Origin: an uncultured Ruminococcus sp.
GTDB taxonomy: Bacteria > Bacillota > Clostridia > Oscillospirales > Ruminococcaceae
Direction of reading: 5' to 3'
NCBI GenBank assembly: GCA_946540705.1
Contig: CAMNJD010000394.1
Coordinates: 1-8,936 of the forward strand
DNA: 8,936 bases
Notes under the pieces: generated by a model
Databases searched by the model: none
Seen by the model: the letters and a program-made list of their open reading frames with translations, nothing else
What the model was told of the DNA's origin: nothing
Translations under genes and position numbers: made by a program
Shown here: piece after piece, positions 1-7,307 of the stretch
How the letters are laid out: every line of letters begins with the position of its first letter
How positions within the stretch are numbered: position 1 is the stretch's first letter

Positions 1-5
1 AGCGA

Positions 6-60
6 CGAGGGCTCTGCCCTCGACCCGCAAGCCTTTGAAAAGGCTTGAGCGAAACTTTTA
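6..60. repeat. Double-hairpin intergenic repeat element
   Basis: Two perfect stem-loops lie in tandem. The first pairs CGAGGGC (6-12) with GCCCTCG (16-22) around a TCT loop. The second pairs AAGCCTT (29-35) with AAGGCTT (40-46) around TGAA, and CGC (26-28) can pair with GCG (49-51) across a two-base bulge. A short T tract (CTTTTA) follows on the plus strand. Sequences of this shape, a GC-rich hairpin then ACCCGCAAGCC-type hairpin, are familiar to me as dispersed intergenic elements in Clostridia. It could terminate a plus-strand gene lying left of the window, or lie at the 3' end of the minus-strand operon. Its repeat status cannot be shown from this window alone. Confidence 0.55.
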
Positions 61-206
61 ATATGGGCGAAATGAAAACTATTTGTTTTAGCCTTATTTT
101 TCCGACCACCTATAAAATTACATACCCCTCTTTTGTTCATAAAACTGCCTCCATTGCATCCCGGTATATTTCGGCAGCACGCTCCCGATCTCCAGTTCAA
201 ACGTAC
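61..206. other. AT-rich intergenic spacer downstream of the ygiQ-family gene
   Basis: This stretch is much richer in A/T than the coding regions around it. I see no hairpin followed by a T run on the minus strand, so the 3' end of the operon is not explained here unless the element at 6-60 serves. A minus-strand frame open from about 231 to the TAA at 118-120 could encode around 37 residues. It overlaps the end of the upstream gene and has no ribosome-binding site or convincing start, so I do not call it a gene. Confidence 0.5.
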
Positions 207-2150
207 TCAGCGTCTCCCTTTTTTGCCTTTCCCGTCATATTTCCCGCTGCTGCGGTTCCGGCGGGACTGTCCGGCGTCTCCGGCATTCTGCCGATGCTGC
301 GCTTTCTGATTCCGTGCATTTCCGGCATTGCGTGCAGTCTGATTCCCGCCGGTCTTCAGCTCTGCGGGCACCAGACAGTGCGGGCCGCTGCCGATGAGAT
401 CGGGTCTGCCGGCCTTGCGCAGTGCCGCACGGATGACCGCGTAGTTCTCCGGCTTGAAATATTGCAGAAGGGCACGCTGCTCGGCCTTTTCCTTTGGCGA
501 GCGCGGCACATAGACCGGCTCCATGGTATAGGGGTCGAGTCCGGTATAGAACATGCAGGTCGAGATCGTGCCGGGCGTGGGGTAGAAGTCCTGCACCTGT
601 TCGGGGTGGATGCCCTCCTCCTTCAGAAAGCAGGCGAGCTTGATCGCATCTTTGACCGTGCTGCCGGGGTGGCTGCTCATCAGATACGGTACGAGATACT
701 GCTCCATGTTCATGGATTTGGTCAGCTCATAAAAGCGCTTCTGAAACGCCTTGTAGGCTTCGATATGCGGCTTTCCCATTTTATCGAGCACCGCATTCGA
801 GCAATGCTCCGGCGCGACCTTGAGCTGTCCGGAGACATGATACCGGACGAGCTCGCGGAAAAACGTGTCGTCCTTGTCCGCAAGCAGATAGTCATAGCGG
901 ATGCCCGACCGGATGAACACGCGCTTGATCTTCGGGAGCGCACGCAGCTTCCGCAGCAGATGCAGATAGGCCGTATGGTCAACGGTCAGGTTTTTGCACG
1001 GCTCCGGCGCGAGACATTTTTTCCCCTTGCACAGCCCGTATTTGAGCTGTTTTTCGCAGGAGGGCTGCCGGAAATTGGCAGTCGGGCCGCCGACATCGTG
1101 CAGATAGCCCTTGAAATCGGGCAAAGTGGTGAGATATTTTGCCTCCTCGATGACCGACTCCTCCGAGCGGACGGTCATGCGTCTGCCCTGATGCAGCGCG
1201 ATCGAGCAGAAATTGCAGAAGCCGAAGCAGCCGCGGTTGTGGGTGATCGAGAAGCGCACCTCCTTGATCGCGGGGACGCCGCCCTCCGCCTCATACATCG
1301 GATGATAGGTGCGCATGAACGGCAGCTTATAGACCGCGTCCAGTTCCTCCTGCGTCAGCGAAAGCGCAGGCGGGTTCTGCACCAGCATTTTGTCCCCGTG
1401 CCGCTGAATAATACGCTTGCCGTAAACCTCGTCCTGCTGGTCATACTGAATGCGGCAGGCGCGGGCATAGGCCTCCTTTTTGTCGCGGCACTGCTCAAAG
1501 GAGGGGCATTCCGCGGAGCCGAAAGGCGTCTTGTCCGGCGTCGTGAGATAGCAGGTGCCGCGCACCTCGGTGATCTCGCTGACCGGTACGCCGTCCCGCA
1601 GCAGGTTTGCAATTTCGATCATGCTGTGCTCGCCCATGCCGAACATCAGAAGATCGGCGCCGCTTTCGAGCAGCACGGACGGATGCACCGAATCGTCCCA
1701 GTAATCGTAATGCGCAAAGCGGCGGAGGGATGCCTCCAGCCCGCCGATCAGAACGGGAATCTCATTCCCGTAGATCTGACGGAGCCGCTGACAGTAGACC
1801 GTCACGGCGCGGTCGGGGCGTTTTCCGGCCTTGTTGCCGGGAGAATATGCGTCATCGGAGCGGCGTTTTTTTGCGGAGGTATAGTGTGCGACCATGCTGT
1901 CGATATTGCCCGACGACACGAGAAATGCGAGCCGCGGCTTTCCGAAGCGCATGAAATCGGCATCGGTTTTCCAGTCCGGCTGTGCGAGCATCGCAACAGA
2001 ATAGCCGTTTGCTTCGAGGATGCGTGTAATGATCGCCGCGCCGAAGCTCGGATGATCGACATACGCATCGCCGCAGATATAGACAAAATCGGGCTGTGAT
2101 ATGCCGCGCTCGCGGAGCTCCTCCGGCGTGACGGGAATAAATCCGGACAT
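207..2150 (-). CDS. YgiQ-family (UPF0313) radical SAM protein
   Basis: This 647-residue cytoplasmic protein is a member of the YgiQ/UPF0313 radical SAM family, whose substrate is unknown. The N-terminal third (about 20-290) is the family's own domain. The radical SAM core follows, with the cluster-binding motif CFGFCNFC placing the three iron-sulfur cysteines at C308, C312 and C315. A second cysteine group (C365, C374, C379, C385) follows it, and the motifs VAPEHC (445-450) and YPTPGT (523-528) are typical of the family. Residues 598-647 form a low-complexity basic tail rich in Asn, Gly, Arg and Lys that looks disordered. The ATG at 2150 follows AAGGAGG (2161-2167), and the gap to kptA is 18 bases, so it is the last gene of the uppP-ftsK-kptA-ygiQ run. 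Family membership is secure; the reaction is not known. Confidence 0.93.
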   Translation of the reverse strand: MSGFIPVTPEELRERGISQPDFVYICGDAYVDHPSFGAAIITRILEANGYSVAMLAQPDWKTDADFMRFGKPRLAFLVSSGNIDSMVAHYTSAKKRRSDDAYSPGNKAGKRPDRAVTVYCQRLRQIYGNEIPVLIGGLEASLRRFAHYDYWDDSVHPSVLLESGADLLMFGMGEHSMIEIANLLRDGVPVSEITEVRGTCYLTTPDKTPFGSAECPSFEQCRDKKEAYARACRIQYDQQDEVYGKRIIQRHGDKMLVQNPPALSLTQEELDAVYKLPFMRTYHPMYEAEGGVPAIKEVRFSITHNRGCFGFCNFCSIALHQGRRMTVRSEESVIEEAKYLTTLPDFKGYLHDVGGPTANFRQPSCEKQLKYGLCKGKKCLAPEPCKNLTVDHTAYLHLLRKLRALPKIKRVFIRSGIRYDYLLADKDDTFFRELVRYHVSGQLKVAPEHCSNAVLDKMGKPHIEAYKAFQKRFYELTKSMNMEQYLVPYLMSSHPGSTVKDAIKLACFLKEEGIHPEQVQDFYPTPGTISTCMFYTGLDPYTMEPVYVPRSPKEKAEQRALLQYFKPENYAVIRAALRKAGRPDLIGSGPHCLVPAELKTGGNQTARNAGNARNQKAQHRQNAGDAGQSRRNRSSGKYDGKGKKGRR

Positions 2151-2168
2151 GGCTGCCGCACCTCCTTT

Positions 2169-2744
2169 TTACTCGGTTTCCGGTTTTGCTGTTTCTGTGA
2201 TTTGCAGATATTGCGGCGGAACGGCATCAGTCAGCCAGACACCGTTCGCTGCGAGGAAAAACCGCATGCCGTCCTGCGCCATGCGCTGTGCATCGACCCG
2301 CAGGATCACGGGTTTGCCGTGCCGCAGACCGACCTTGTATGCAGTCTCAGCGTCCCGCGACAGATGCACATACTGCCGGGACATCGGCTTCAGCCCTTCC
2401 TGCATGATGCATTCGAGGAAACGGGTCGCCGTGCCGTGCCAGAGCACCTGCGGCGGTGCGGTTTCGGTCAGATCGGGATTGACGCTGACGGAATGTCCCT
2501 GACTGGCACGGATCTTCGTGCCGTCTGCATTGAATGCATAGCGCTGCTTTTCATCCGTCCGGACAATCTCAGCGAGCGCCTCTGCATCGCACGGAAATCC
2601 TGCACCGTTCATGCCGTTCAGCAGCGCTGCGACCTCTGCCCAGCCATGTGCGTCCAGCGTGATGCCGGCCGCCTCCGGCTGATGCCGCAGCACGAGGCTC
2701 AGAAATTTACTCGTTCTGACAGCCTGTTTTTTGCTCAGTTCCAT
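2169..2744 (-). CDS. kptA: RNA 2'-phosphotransferase (KptA/Tpt1 family)
   Basis: KptA/Tpt1 enzymes use NAD+ to remove an internal 2'-phosphate from RNA, giving ADP-ribose 1'',2''-cyclic phosphate and nicotinamide. The 191 residues have normal family length and all landmark motifs: SKFLSLVLRH near the N-terminus (Arg20-His21), IRASQGHS (78-85), LWHGT (101-105), YVHLS (125-129), RHGKPVIL (141-148) and NGVWLT (167-172). Arg20, His21, Arg79 and Arg141 correspond by motif to the catalytic tetrad described for Tpt1. The start at 2744 has GGAG 9 bases upstream. The gene sits 15 bases after ftsK and 18 bases before the ygiQ-family gene, so co-transcription is likely. In eukaryotes the enzyme finishes tRNA splicing. 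Bacteria lack that pathway, so its natural substrate here is an open question. Confidence 0.95.
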   Translation of the reverse strand: MELSKKQAVRTSKFLSLVLRHQPEAAGITLDAHGWAEVAALLNGMNGAGFPCDAEALAEIVRTDEKQRYAFNADGTKIRASQGHSVSVNPDLTETAPPQVLWHGTATRFLECIMQEGLKPMSRQYVHLSRDAETAYKVGLRHGKPVILRVDAQRMAQDGMRFFLAANGVWLTDAVPPQYLQITETAKPETE

Positions 2745-2759
2745 AGATATACTCCGTAT

Positions 2760-5492
2760 TTATTCGACCTTTGCGCCCTTTGCGGCAATGCGGAGCTTCC
2801 ATTCGGTCAGCTCCTGCGGGGTCATCAGGACATGCCGCGGCTTTGCGCCCTCAGAGGGGCCGACAACGCCGCGCTCCTCCAGCGCATCGACAATGCGCGC
2901 TGCCTTTGCATAGCCCAGCTTGAGAATGCGCTGGAGCTTGGTGGTCGAAAGCTGCCCCATATCGACGGCGATCTCCGCCGCCTTGACGATCAGGGCTTCC
3001 TCATCGCTCAGCTCGCCCAGGTCATCGTCCCCGCCGGGCTTGTCTCCCTTATCCGCCGGGATATTCTGCTCCACGGCGCTCAGGATCTCGTCATCATAGA
3101 CCGCGCTGCCGCCCTCCTTCAGGAAGCGGGTAACGTTTTCGACCTCTTTGTCGGAGCAGAAGCAGCCCTGCACACGCTTTGGCTCCCGCCAGCCGTTCGG
3201 ATAGAACAGCAGGTCGCCGTTGCCCAGCAGCGCCTCTGCGCCGTTGCAGTCGAGGATATTGCGAGAATCCTGCGAGGATTTCACGCTCATGCCGATCCGG
3301 CTCGGAATATTGGATTTGATCAGGCCGGTGATGACATCGGCGGTCGGGCGCTGTGTTGCGATGACCAGGTGGATGCCGGCTGCACGCGCCTTCTGTGCAA
3401 TGCGGATGACCGCAGTCTCGACCTCCTTCCTGCTCGTCATCATCAGATCTGCAAACTCATCAATGAGAATGAGGATCTGCGGCATGCGCTTCATCTCGGG
3501 ATTCTTGTCCGCCACGGCATTGAAGCCGCGGAGATCACGCACGCCGAATTCCGCGAACAGACCGTATCTGCGTTCCATTTCGATGACGGCCCAGTTCAGC
3601 GCACCGGCTGCCTTCTGCGGGTTTGTCACGACCGGGATCAGCAGATGCGGGATGCCGTCATATGGCTGAAACTCAACGACCTTCGGGTCGATCAGTACCA
3701 TGCGCACCTCATCGGGCGAGGCATGGTACAGGATACTCATAATAATGGAATTCGTGCAGACCGACTTGCCCGAGCCGGTCGTGCCCGCGATGATCATATG
3801 CGGCATTTTTGCGATATCGCCGAGAATGATATTGCCGTCGATATCCTTGCCGACCGCAAAGGTCAGGCGGCTCTGCGCATTCTGGAATTCCGGCGATTCG
3901 AGGATCTCACGGAGCGAAACCGTGTCCTTGCAGGTATTCGGCACCTCAACGCCGAGCGCAGCCTTGCCCTCGACCTGCGAGATACGCACGGCAAGACCGC
4001 CCAGTCCGAGCATAATATCATTGGCAAGGCCGGTGATCTTGGAGACCTTGACGCCTGCTGCGGGCTGAATCTCATAGCGCGTGACGGTCGGGCCTCTGCG
4101 GATCCCGACGATCCGGACAGTGACGCCGAAGCTCTGAAGCGTATCGACAAGCTGCTTGCCCTTGTCGCGGAGCTCCGCAGCCTTGTCCGCATCGGTCGCG
4201 CTGTTGTCCGCCGCATTGAGCAGCGCAAGGCTCGGCGCGGTATACGGGATCTCGGGCTCCTCCTCGTAGATGCTGTCATCGTCGATGAGCACATCCGTTT
4301 CGTCATCGACCGCCCACGGCAGGCGGTTCATCTGCCGGGCATCCGCCTCAGCAGCCGCAGAATCCGCAAGCGCCTCGAGCTCGGCCTCCTCCTGTTTGGT
4401 CATGCGGAAGCCGCCCAGGCCTGTCTCGCTCTGTCCGGGCAGACGGTTCATCTGCGATTCGGGAATCGGTGCGCTGCTGTCGAAGATCGGCACATCGAGG
4501 TCGATGTTATGCAGGTCGCTGCGCACAGGTACGGCAGCACCCGCTTTCAGCATCCTTTCGACCTCCCGCAGATGCTTTTTGTCGTCCTTTTCGGCTCTGC
4601 GGCGGTCACGCGGACGCTCCTCCTCATAGACCGGAGCAGGCGCAGGGCGGCGGCTCTCCCGCACATAGACCGGATCGGGCAGATACCCCTCCTGCTCGTC
4701 CTCGTCCTCGTCATCATCCTCATCGTCATCATCGTCACCGTCACTGCCGTAAAAGTCCTCACGCACACCCTCCAGTCCGCGTGTTGCGGCTCTGGTGATG
4801 CCGTGCCAGACCGCTTCGAGCGGCCGCATCAGGAGCTTGAACATCTCCCCGAAGCCGCGGTTTGTCAGCAGCATGAACATCATGATGAGCAGCAGCGAGA
4901 CAATGATCTTCGCGCCGACGTCATCAAAGGCGAGGATCAGCGGGCCGACGATCAGTCCGGAGATCAGACCGCCGCCGTAAAGATGCTTGCCGTTGTCGTA
5001 GAGAATGCGGATCCGGTCGCGGAATAGCAGTGCCTCACCGGTATCGGGATTGAGCGCACCCAGTGAATCGCCGAAAAAGAGCTGCACAAAGCTGCTCACG
5101 AGCAGTGTCAGGATGATGCCGTAAATGACCTTTTTCGGTGCTTCCCTGGAATGATCCTGCGAAACCATGAAAGCGGTATAAAACAGGATGACCGGGACAA
5201 AAATGATGCCGATGCCGAAGGTTCCGCGGAGTGCATTGTGCATCACGCCCCAGAATTTGTCGCCCGGCACAAACGCGATAAACGCGATCAGCGCACCGGC
5301 CATCACCATCACGACCGAACGGAGCTGATTGTTCGGCGGCTTCGGGGGCGGAGCAGTCTCCTTTTTCTTGACGGTGGTCTTTGCGGGCGCAGCCGGGACA
5401 GTATTCGCCCGCCTTGCGGTTGTTTTTCTTGCGCCGCCGGTATTTTTCTTGGCGGTCCTGCCGGTCTTTCCGGCGTTTTTCTTTTGTGCCAT
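2760..5492 (-). CDS. ftsK: DNA translocase FtsK/SpoIIIE
   Basis: This membrane-anchored, septum-located ATPase pumps chromosomal DNA during division and, in spore formers, into the forespore. The 910 residues comprise a Lys/Ala-rich basic N-terminus (1-56), four or five membrane segments (about 57-76, 91-110, 121-140, 172-190 and 194-210), a charged linker (about 240-430) and the motor. Walker A is GTTGSGKS (570-577), Walker B is LILIDEFADL (674-683), and IATQRPTADVITGLIKSNIP (711-730) is highly conserved in the family. The C-terminal gamma winged helix (about 828-895) contains GYAKAARIVDALE and would read orientation sequences on DNA. The linker has an almost purely acidic run (251-266) and a repeated MNRLP motif (348-352 and 388-392). 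GGAAAGG precedes the ATG. The gene lies 49 bases after uppP with no terminator between. FtsK and SpoIIIE cannot be separated from sequence alone. Confidence 0.97.
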   Translation of the reverse strand: MAQKKNAGKTGRTAKKNTGGARKTTARRANTVPAAPAKTTVKKKETAPPPKPPNNQLRSVVMVMAGALIAFIAFVPGDKFWGVMHNALRGTFGIGIIFVPVILFYTAFMVSQDHSREAPKKVIYGIILTLLVSSFVQLFFGDSLGALNPDTGEALLFRDRIRILYDNGKHLYGGGLISGLIVGPLILAFDDVGAKIIVSLLLIMMFMLLTNRGFGEMFKLLMRPLEAVWHGITRAATRGLEGVREDFYGSDGDDDDDEDDDEDEDEQEGYLPDPVYVRESRRPAPAPVYEEERPRDRRRAEKDDKKHLREVERMLKAGAAVPVRSDLHNIDLDVPIFDSSAPIPESQMNRLPGQSETGLGGFRMTKQEEAELEALADSAAAEADARQMNRLPWAVDDETDVLIDDDSIYEEEPEIPYTAPSLALLNAADNSATDADKAAELRDKGKQLVDTLQSFGVTVRIVGIRRGPTVTRYEIQPAAGVKVSKITGLANDIMLGLGGLAVRISQVEGKAALGVEVPNTCKDTVSLREILESPEFQNAQSRLTFAVGKDIDGNIILGDIAKMPHMIIAGTTGSGKSVCTNSIIMSILYHASPDEVRMVLIDPKVVEFQPYDGIPHLLIPVVTNPQKAAGALNWAVIEMERRYGLFAEFGVRDLRGFNAVADKNPEMKRMPQILILIDEFADLMMTSRKEVETAVIRIAQKARAAGIHLVIATQRPTADVITGLIKSNIPSRIGMSVKSSQDSRNILDCNGAEALLGNGDLLFYPNGWREPKRVQGCFCSDKEVENVTRFLKEGGSAVYDDEILSAVEQNIPADKGDKPGGDDDLGELSDEEALIVKAAEIAVDMGQLSTTKLQRILKLGYAKAARIVDALEERGVVGPSEGAKPRHVLMTPQELTEWKLRIAAKGAKVE

Positions 5493-5541
5493 GCTGTCTG
5501 CCTTTCCAAAAAATGCGGTGCGGATTTGCGTTTTGTTCCGA

Positions 5542-6366
5542 TTACATCGAATAGACCCAGTAGCCGAAGGTCAGCAGGCTGACCAGCAGCGTATAGATCG
5601 AAAATACAATAAAGTTATCGGATTTGATGAGCCATTTGACCAGATTGATCGCGGCGACTCCGACAACGGCAGCCGTCACGAAGCCGATCGCGGCTGCGGC
5701 CCAGTTGACCTCAATGGTCCCCTCGAAGGCATCCTTCAGCTCCACCAGGCAGCCGCCGAGGATCGCCGGGATGCCGAGCACGAAGGAATACCTGACGGCA
5801 GTCTCCTTTTCGAGGCCGGAAAACAGTCCCCCGCTGATCGTCGAGCCGGAGCGGGATACGCCCGGGAACAGCGCCGCGCACTGGAACAGGCCGATCACGA
5901 CTGCGTCCCTGACGGTGATGTCGCCGGCAGTTTTCTTCGTATTGCGGATGCGGCTCGCGAAGAACAGTTCTGCGGATGTAAACAGGAAGCAGCAGCCGAG
6001 AATCGGCAGCGAAATATTCTCAAACACATCCTTGATGAGGTAAAACGGTACCAGAAGCACCAGTGAAATGAACAGCATGATGAGCATTCTGCGCTCGGGG
6101 TTCATCGTGCTCCACTTGAATTTTCCGGTGAAAAGATCCTTGATCAGCCGGAAAAACTCCTTCAGCAGCGCCCAGATCGTATCGCGGAAGGCGATACAGA
6201 CCGCAACCAGCGTTCCGAGGTGCAGAATCACGAGCAGAAAGGTTCCCTCCTCGACAGACTGTCCTGTGAGCTCCTGATAGAGCTTGAGGTGGCCGGAGCT
6301 GGAAACCGGCAGAAATTCGGTAAGTCCCTGAATGATCGCCTGTACGATCGCATCCAGAATTGACAT
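5542..6366 (-). CDS. uppP: Undecaprenyl-diphosphatase UppP (BacA)
   Basis: UppP is an integral membrane enzyme that dephosphorylates undecaprenyl diphosphate so that the lipid carrier for peptidoglycan and other wall polymers can be reused; loss or gain affects bacitracin sensitivity. The protein has 274 residues, the usual length, and is almost entirely hydrophobic helices. The two active-site motifs are present: QGLTEFLPVSSSGH (13-26, with Gln13 and Glu17 as the (E/Q)xxxE pair and His26) and PGVSRSGSTI (168-177, with Arg172). The frame is open to an ATG at 6399, which would add 11 residues, but the ATG at 6366 has AAGGAGG seven bases upstream and begins with the typical MSILDAI, so I chose it. 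It is the first gene of the minus-strand operon and sits behind a strong sigma-A promoter. Confidence 0.96.
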   Translation of the reverse strand: MSILDAIVQAIIQGLTEFLPVSSSGHLKLYQELTGQSVEEGTFLLVILHLGTLVAVCIAFRDTIWALLKEFFRLIKDLFTGKFKWSTMNPERRMLIMLFISLVLLVPFYLIKDVFENISLPILGCCFLFTSAELFFASRIRNTKKTAGDITVRDAVVIGLFQCAALFPGVSRSGSTISGGLFSGLEKETAVRYSFVLGIPAILGGCLVELKDAFEGTIEVNWAAAAIGFVTAAVVGVAAINLVKWLIKSDNFIVFSIYTLLVSLLTFGYWVYSM

Positions 6367-6373
6367 GCGGATG

Positions 6374-6380
6374 CCTCCTT
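6374..6380 (-). promoter_or_regulatory. Ribosome binding site deciding the uppP start
   Basis: The minus strand reads AAGGAGG here, seven bases before the ATG that ends at 6366. The in-frame upstream ATG at 6397-6399 has only a weak AAGAG in front of it and lies less than ten bases from the predicted transcription start, so the internal start is favoured. Confidence 0.85.
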
Positions 6381-6413
6381 CAAAAGTATGTTTTTGCATA
6401 GATATACTCTTAT

Positions 6414-6442
6414 ATCATACCACATTTTCCGCGCACTGTCAA
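6414..6442 (-). promoter_or_regulatory. Sigma-A promoter of the uppP operon
   Basis: On the minus strand a perfect -35 hexamer TTGACA (6437-6442) is separated by exactly 17 bases from TATGAT (6414-6419), which also carries an extended -10 TG one base upstream. Transcription should begin near 6406, giving a leader of about 40 bases before uppP. No internal terminators are visible, so this promoter probably serves uppP, ftsK, kptA and the ygiQ-family gene. Confidence 0.85.
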
Positions 6443-6457
6443 TAAAGAGAATCCGCT

Positions 6458-6486
6458 GATTAAAGCGGCGCTTTTTGTGCATACTA
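6458..6486 (+). promoter_or_regulatory. Candidate forespore (sigma-G/sigma-F type) promoter of sigG
   Basis: CATACTA (6480-6486) fits the sigma-G -10 consensus CATnnTA. Seventeen bases upstream lies GATTA (6458-6462), a partial match to the -35 consensus GYATA. The predicted start near 6493 leaves a leader of about 25 bases to the sigG ATG. No good sigma-A hexamers are seen facing sigG. This would fit expression by SigF and self-amplification by SigG, as known in Bacillus. The -35 match is imperfect, so this is a candidate. Confidence 0.45.
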
Positions 6487-6504
6487 TCTTCATTCCACGA
6501 ACAC

Positions 6505-6510
6505 AAGGAG
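6505..6510 (+). promoter_or_regulatory. Ribosome binding site deciding the sigG start
   Basis: AAGGAG lies eight bases before the ATG at 6519 but only two bases before the in-frame ATG at 6513. The spacing points to 6519 as the start, giving MAYQKVV at the N-terminus. The reading frame is open further upstream to 6477, but that ATG lies inside the predicted promoter. Confidence 0.8.
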
Positions 6511-6518
6511 CGATGCAC

Positions 6519-7295
6519 ATGGCATATCAGAAGGTCGTGATCGCGGGGCTCGATACCTCGAAGCTGACCGTCCTGACGGAACGTGAAAAGATGGAGCTCC
6601 TGCGCGAAATGCAGGAGACAGGCAGTGAGGCGGCAAGGGAAAAGCTCATTCTCGGGAATCTGCGGCTGGTGCTCAGTGTCATCCAGCGCTTCACCGGGCG
6701 CGGCGAGGATGCGGACGACCTGTTTCAGATCGGCGTGATCGGGCTGATGAAGGCGATCAGCAACTTCGATCTCACAAAGGATGTGCGCTTCTCGACCTAT
6801 TGCGTCCCGATGATCGCAGGCGAGCTGCGGCGTCATCTGCGGGACAGTCATGCGGTGCGGGTGAGCCGCTCGCTGCGGGATCTGGCCTATAAGGCGATGC
6901 AGGCGCGGGAGCAGCTCACCTCGGAGCTCGGCAGAGAGCCCACCGCACAGCAGATCGCGGATGCACTCGGAACGGAGCGCTCGGAGGTCGTGCTGGCACT
7001 GGAGAGCATCTCCGACCCGGTGTCACTTTACGAGCCGATCTATTCCGATTCCGGCGACCCGCTGTATCTGATCGACCAGATCGGCGACCCGGACAGCACC
7101 GACAGCAGTTGGATGAGCGAGCTGGCGCTGCGGGATGCACTCGCCGCCCTCTCCGACCGGGAAAAAAATATCCTCCGCCGGCGTTTCTGGCAGGGAAAAA
7201 CGCAGGTGGAGGTCGCGCAGGAAATCGGGATCTCGCAGGCGCAGGTTTCACGGCTCGAGAAAGCTGCGATCGCCCGCATCAAGGAGCAGCTCTGA
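6519..7295 (+). CDS. sigG: RNA polymerase sporulation sigma factor SigG
   Basis: SigG directs late gene expression in the forespore after engulfment. The 258 residues match the length of Bacillus SigG (260). The N-terminal GLDTSKL (10-16) is a SigG hallmark absent from SigF. Region 2 contains GNLRLVLSVIQRF (46-58) and DDLFQIGVIGLMKAI (66-80), and FSTYCVPMIAGELRR (91-105) follows. VSRSLRDLAYKA (115-126) starts region 3. Region 4 ends with the helix-turn-helix GISQAQVSRLEKAAI (237-251), almost identical to Bacillus SigG. Position 45 is Leu, where Bacillus SigG has Asn; as I recall, that Asn matters for control by anti-sigma proteins. The gene is divergent from uppP and has no spoIIGA-sigE partner upstream, unlike the usual arrangement. 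The start at 6519 is chosen from AAGGAG spacing. Confidence 0.95.
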   Translation: MAYQKVVIAGLDTSKLTVLTEREKMELLREMQETGSEAAREKLILGNLRLVLSVIQRFTGRGEDADDLFQIGVIGLMKAISNFDLTKDVRFSTYCVPMIAGELRRHLRDSHAVRVSRSLRDLAYKAMQAREQLTSELGREPTAQQIADALGTERSEVVLALESISDPVSLYEPIYSDSGDPLYLIDQIGDPDSTDSSWMSELALRDALAALSDREKNILRRRFWQGKTQVEVAQEIGISQAQVSRLEKAAIARIKEQL

Positions 7296-7307
7296 CAAAT
7301 TATGCCG

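Noticed and set aside
118..231. Short minus-strand frame ending in ...LSTFELEIGS...EQKRGM just after the ygiQ-family stop
   Set aside because: It looks protein-like but is under 40 residues, overlaps the preceding gene, and has no ribosome binding site. It might be the end of a decayed gene, but nothing supports that beyond its appearance.
45..2099. 684-codon plus-strand open frame opposite the ygiQ-family gene
   Set aside because: It is antisense to a gene with a complete radical SAM motif set and a good ribosome binding site. Its translation has no recognisable domain and is what GC-rich third codon positions produce on the other strand.
2742..2754. 13-base match (GAGTATATCTATG, minus strand) shared by the kptA start and the uppP leader (6397-6409)
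   Set aside because: About one such 13-base match is expected by chance in a window of this size, and only the kptA copy acts as a credible translation start.
2202..5027. 941-codon plus-strand open frame opposite kptA and ftsK
   Set aside because: The minus strand encodes KptA and FtsK with intact catalytic motifs across the same span. The plus-strand product is compositionally odd and has no suitable start signal.
6453..6476. CCGCT/AGCGG hairpin followed by a T run upstream of sigG
   Set aside because: It resembles a weak plus-strand terminator, but no plus-strand transcript is expected to enter from the left, and the hairpin overlaps the candidate sigG promoter.
6228..6851. 207-codon minus-strand frame spanning the uppP-sigG divergent region
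   Set aside because: It is antisense to the clearly recognised sigG N-terminus and overlaps the uppP start in another frame, with no domain similarity.
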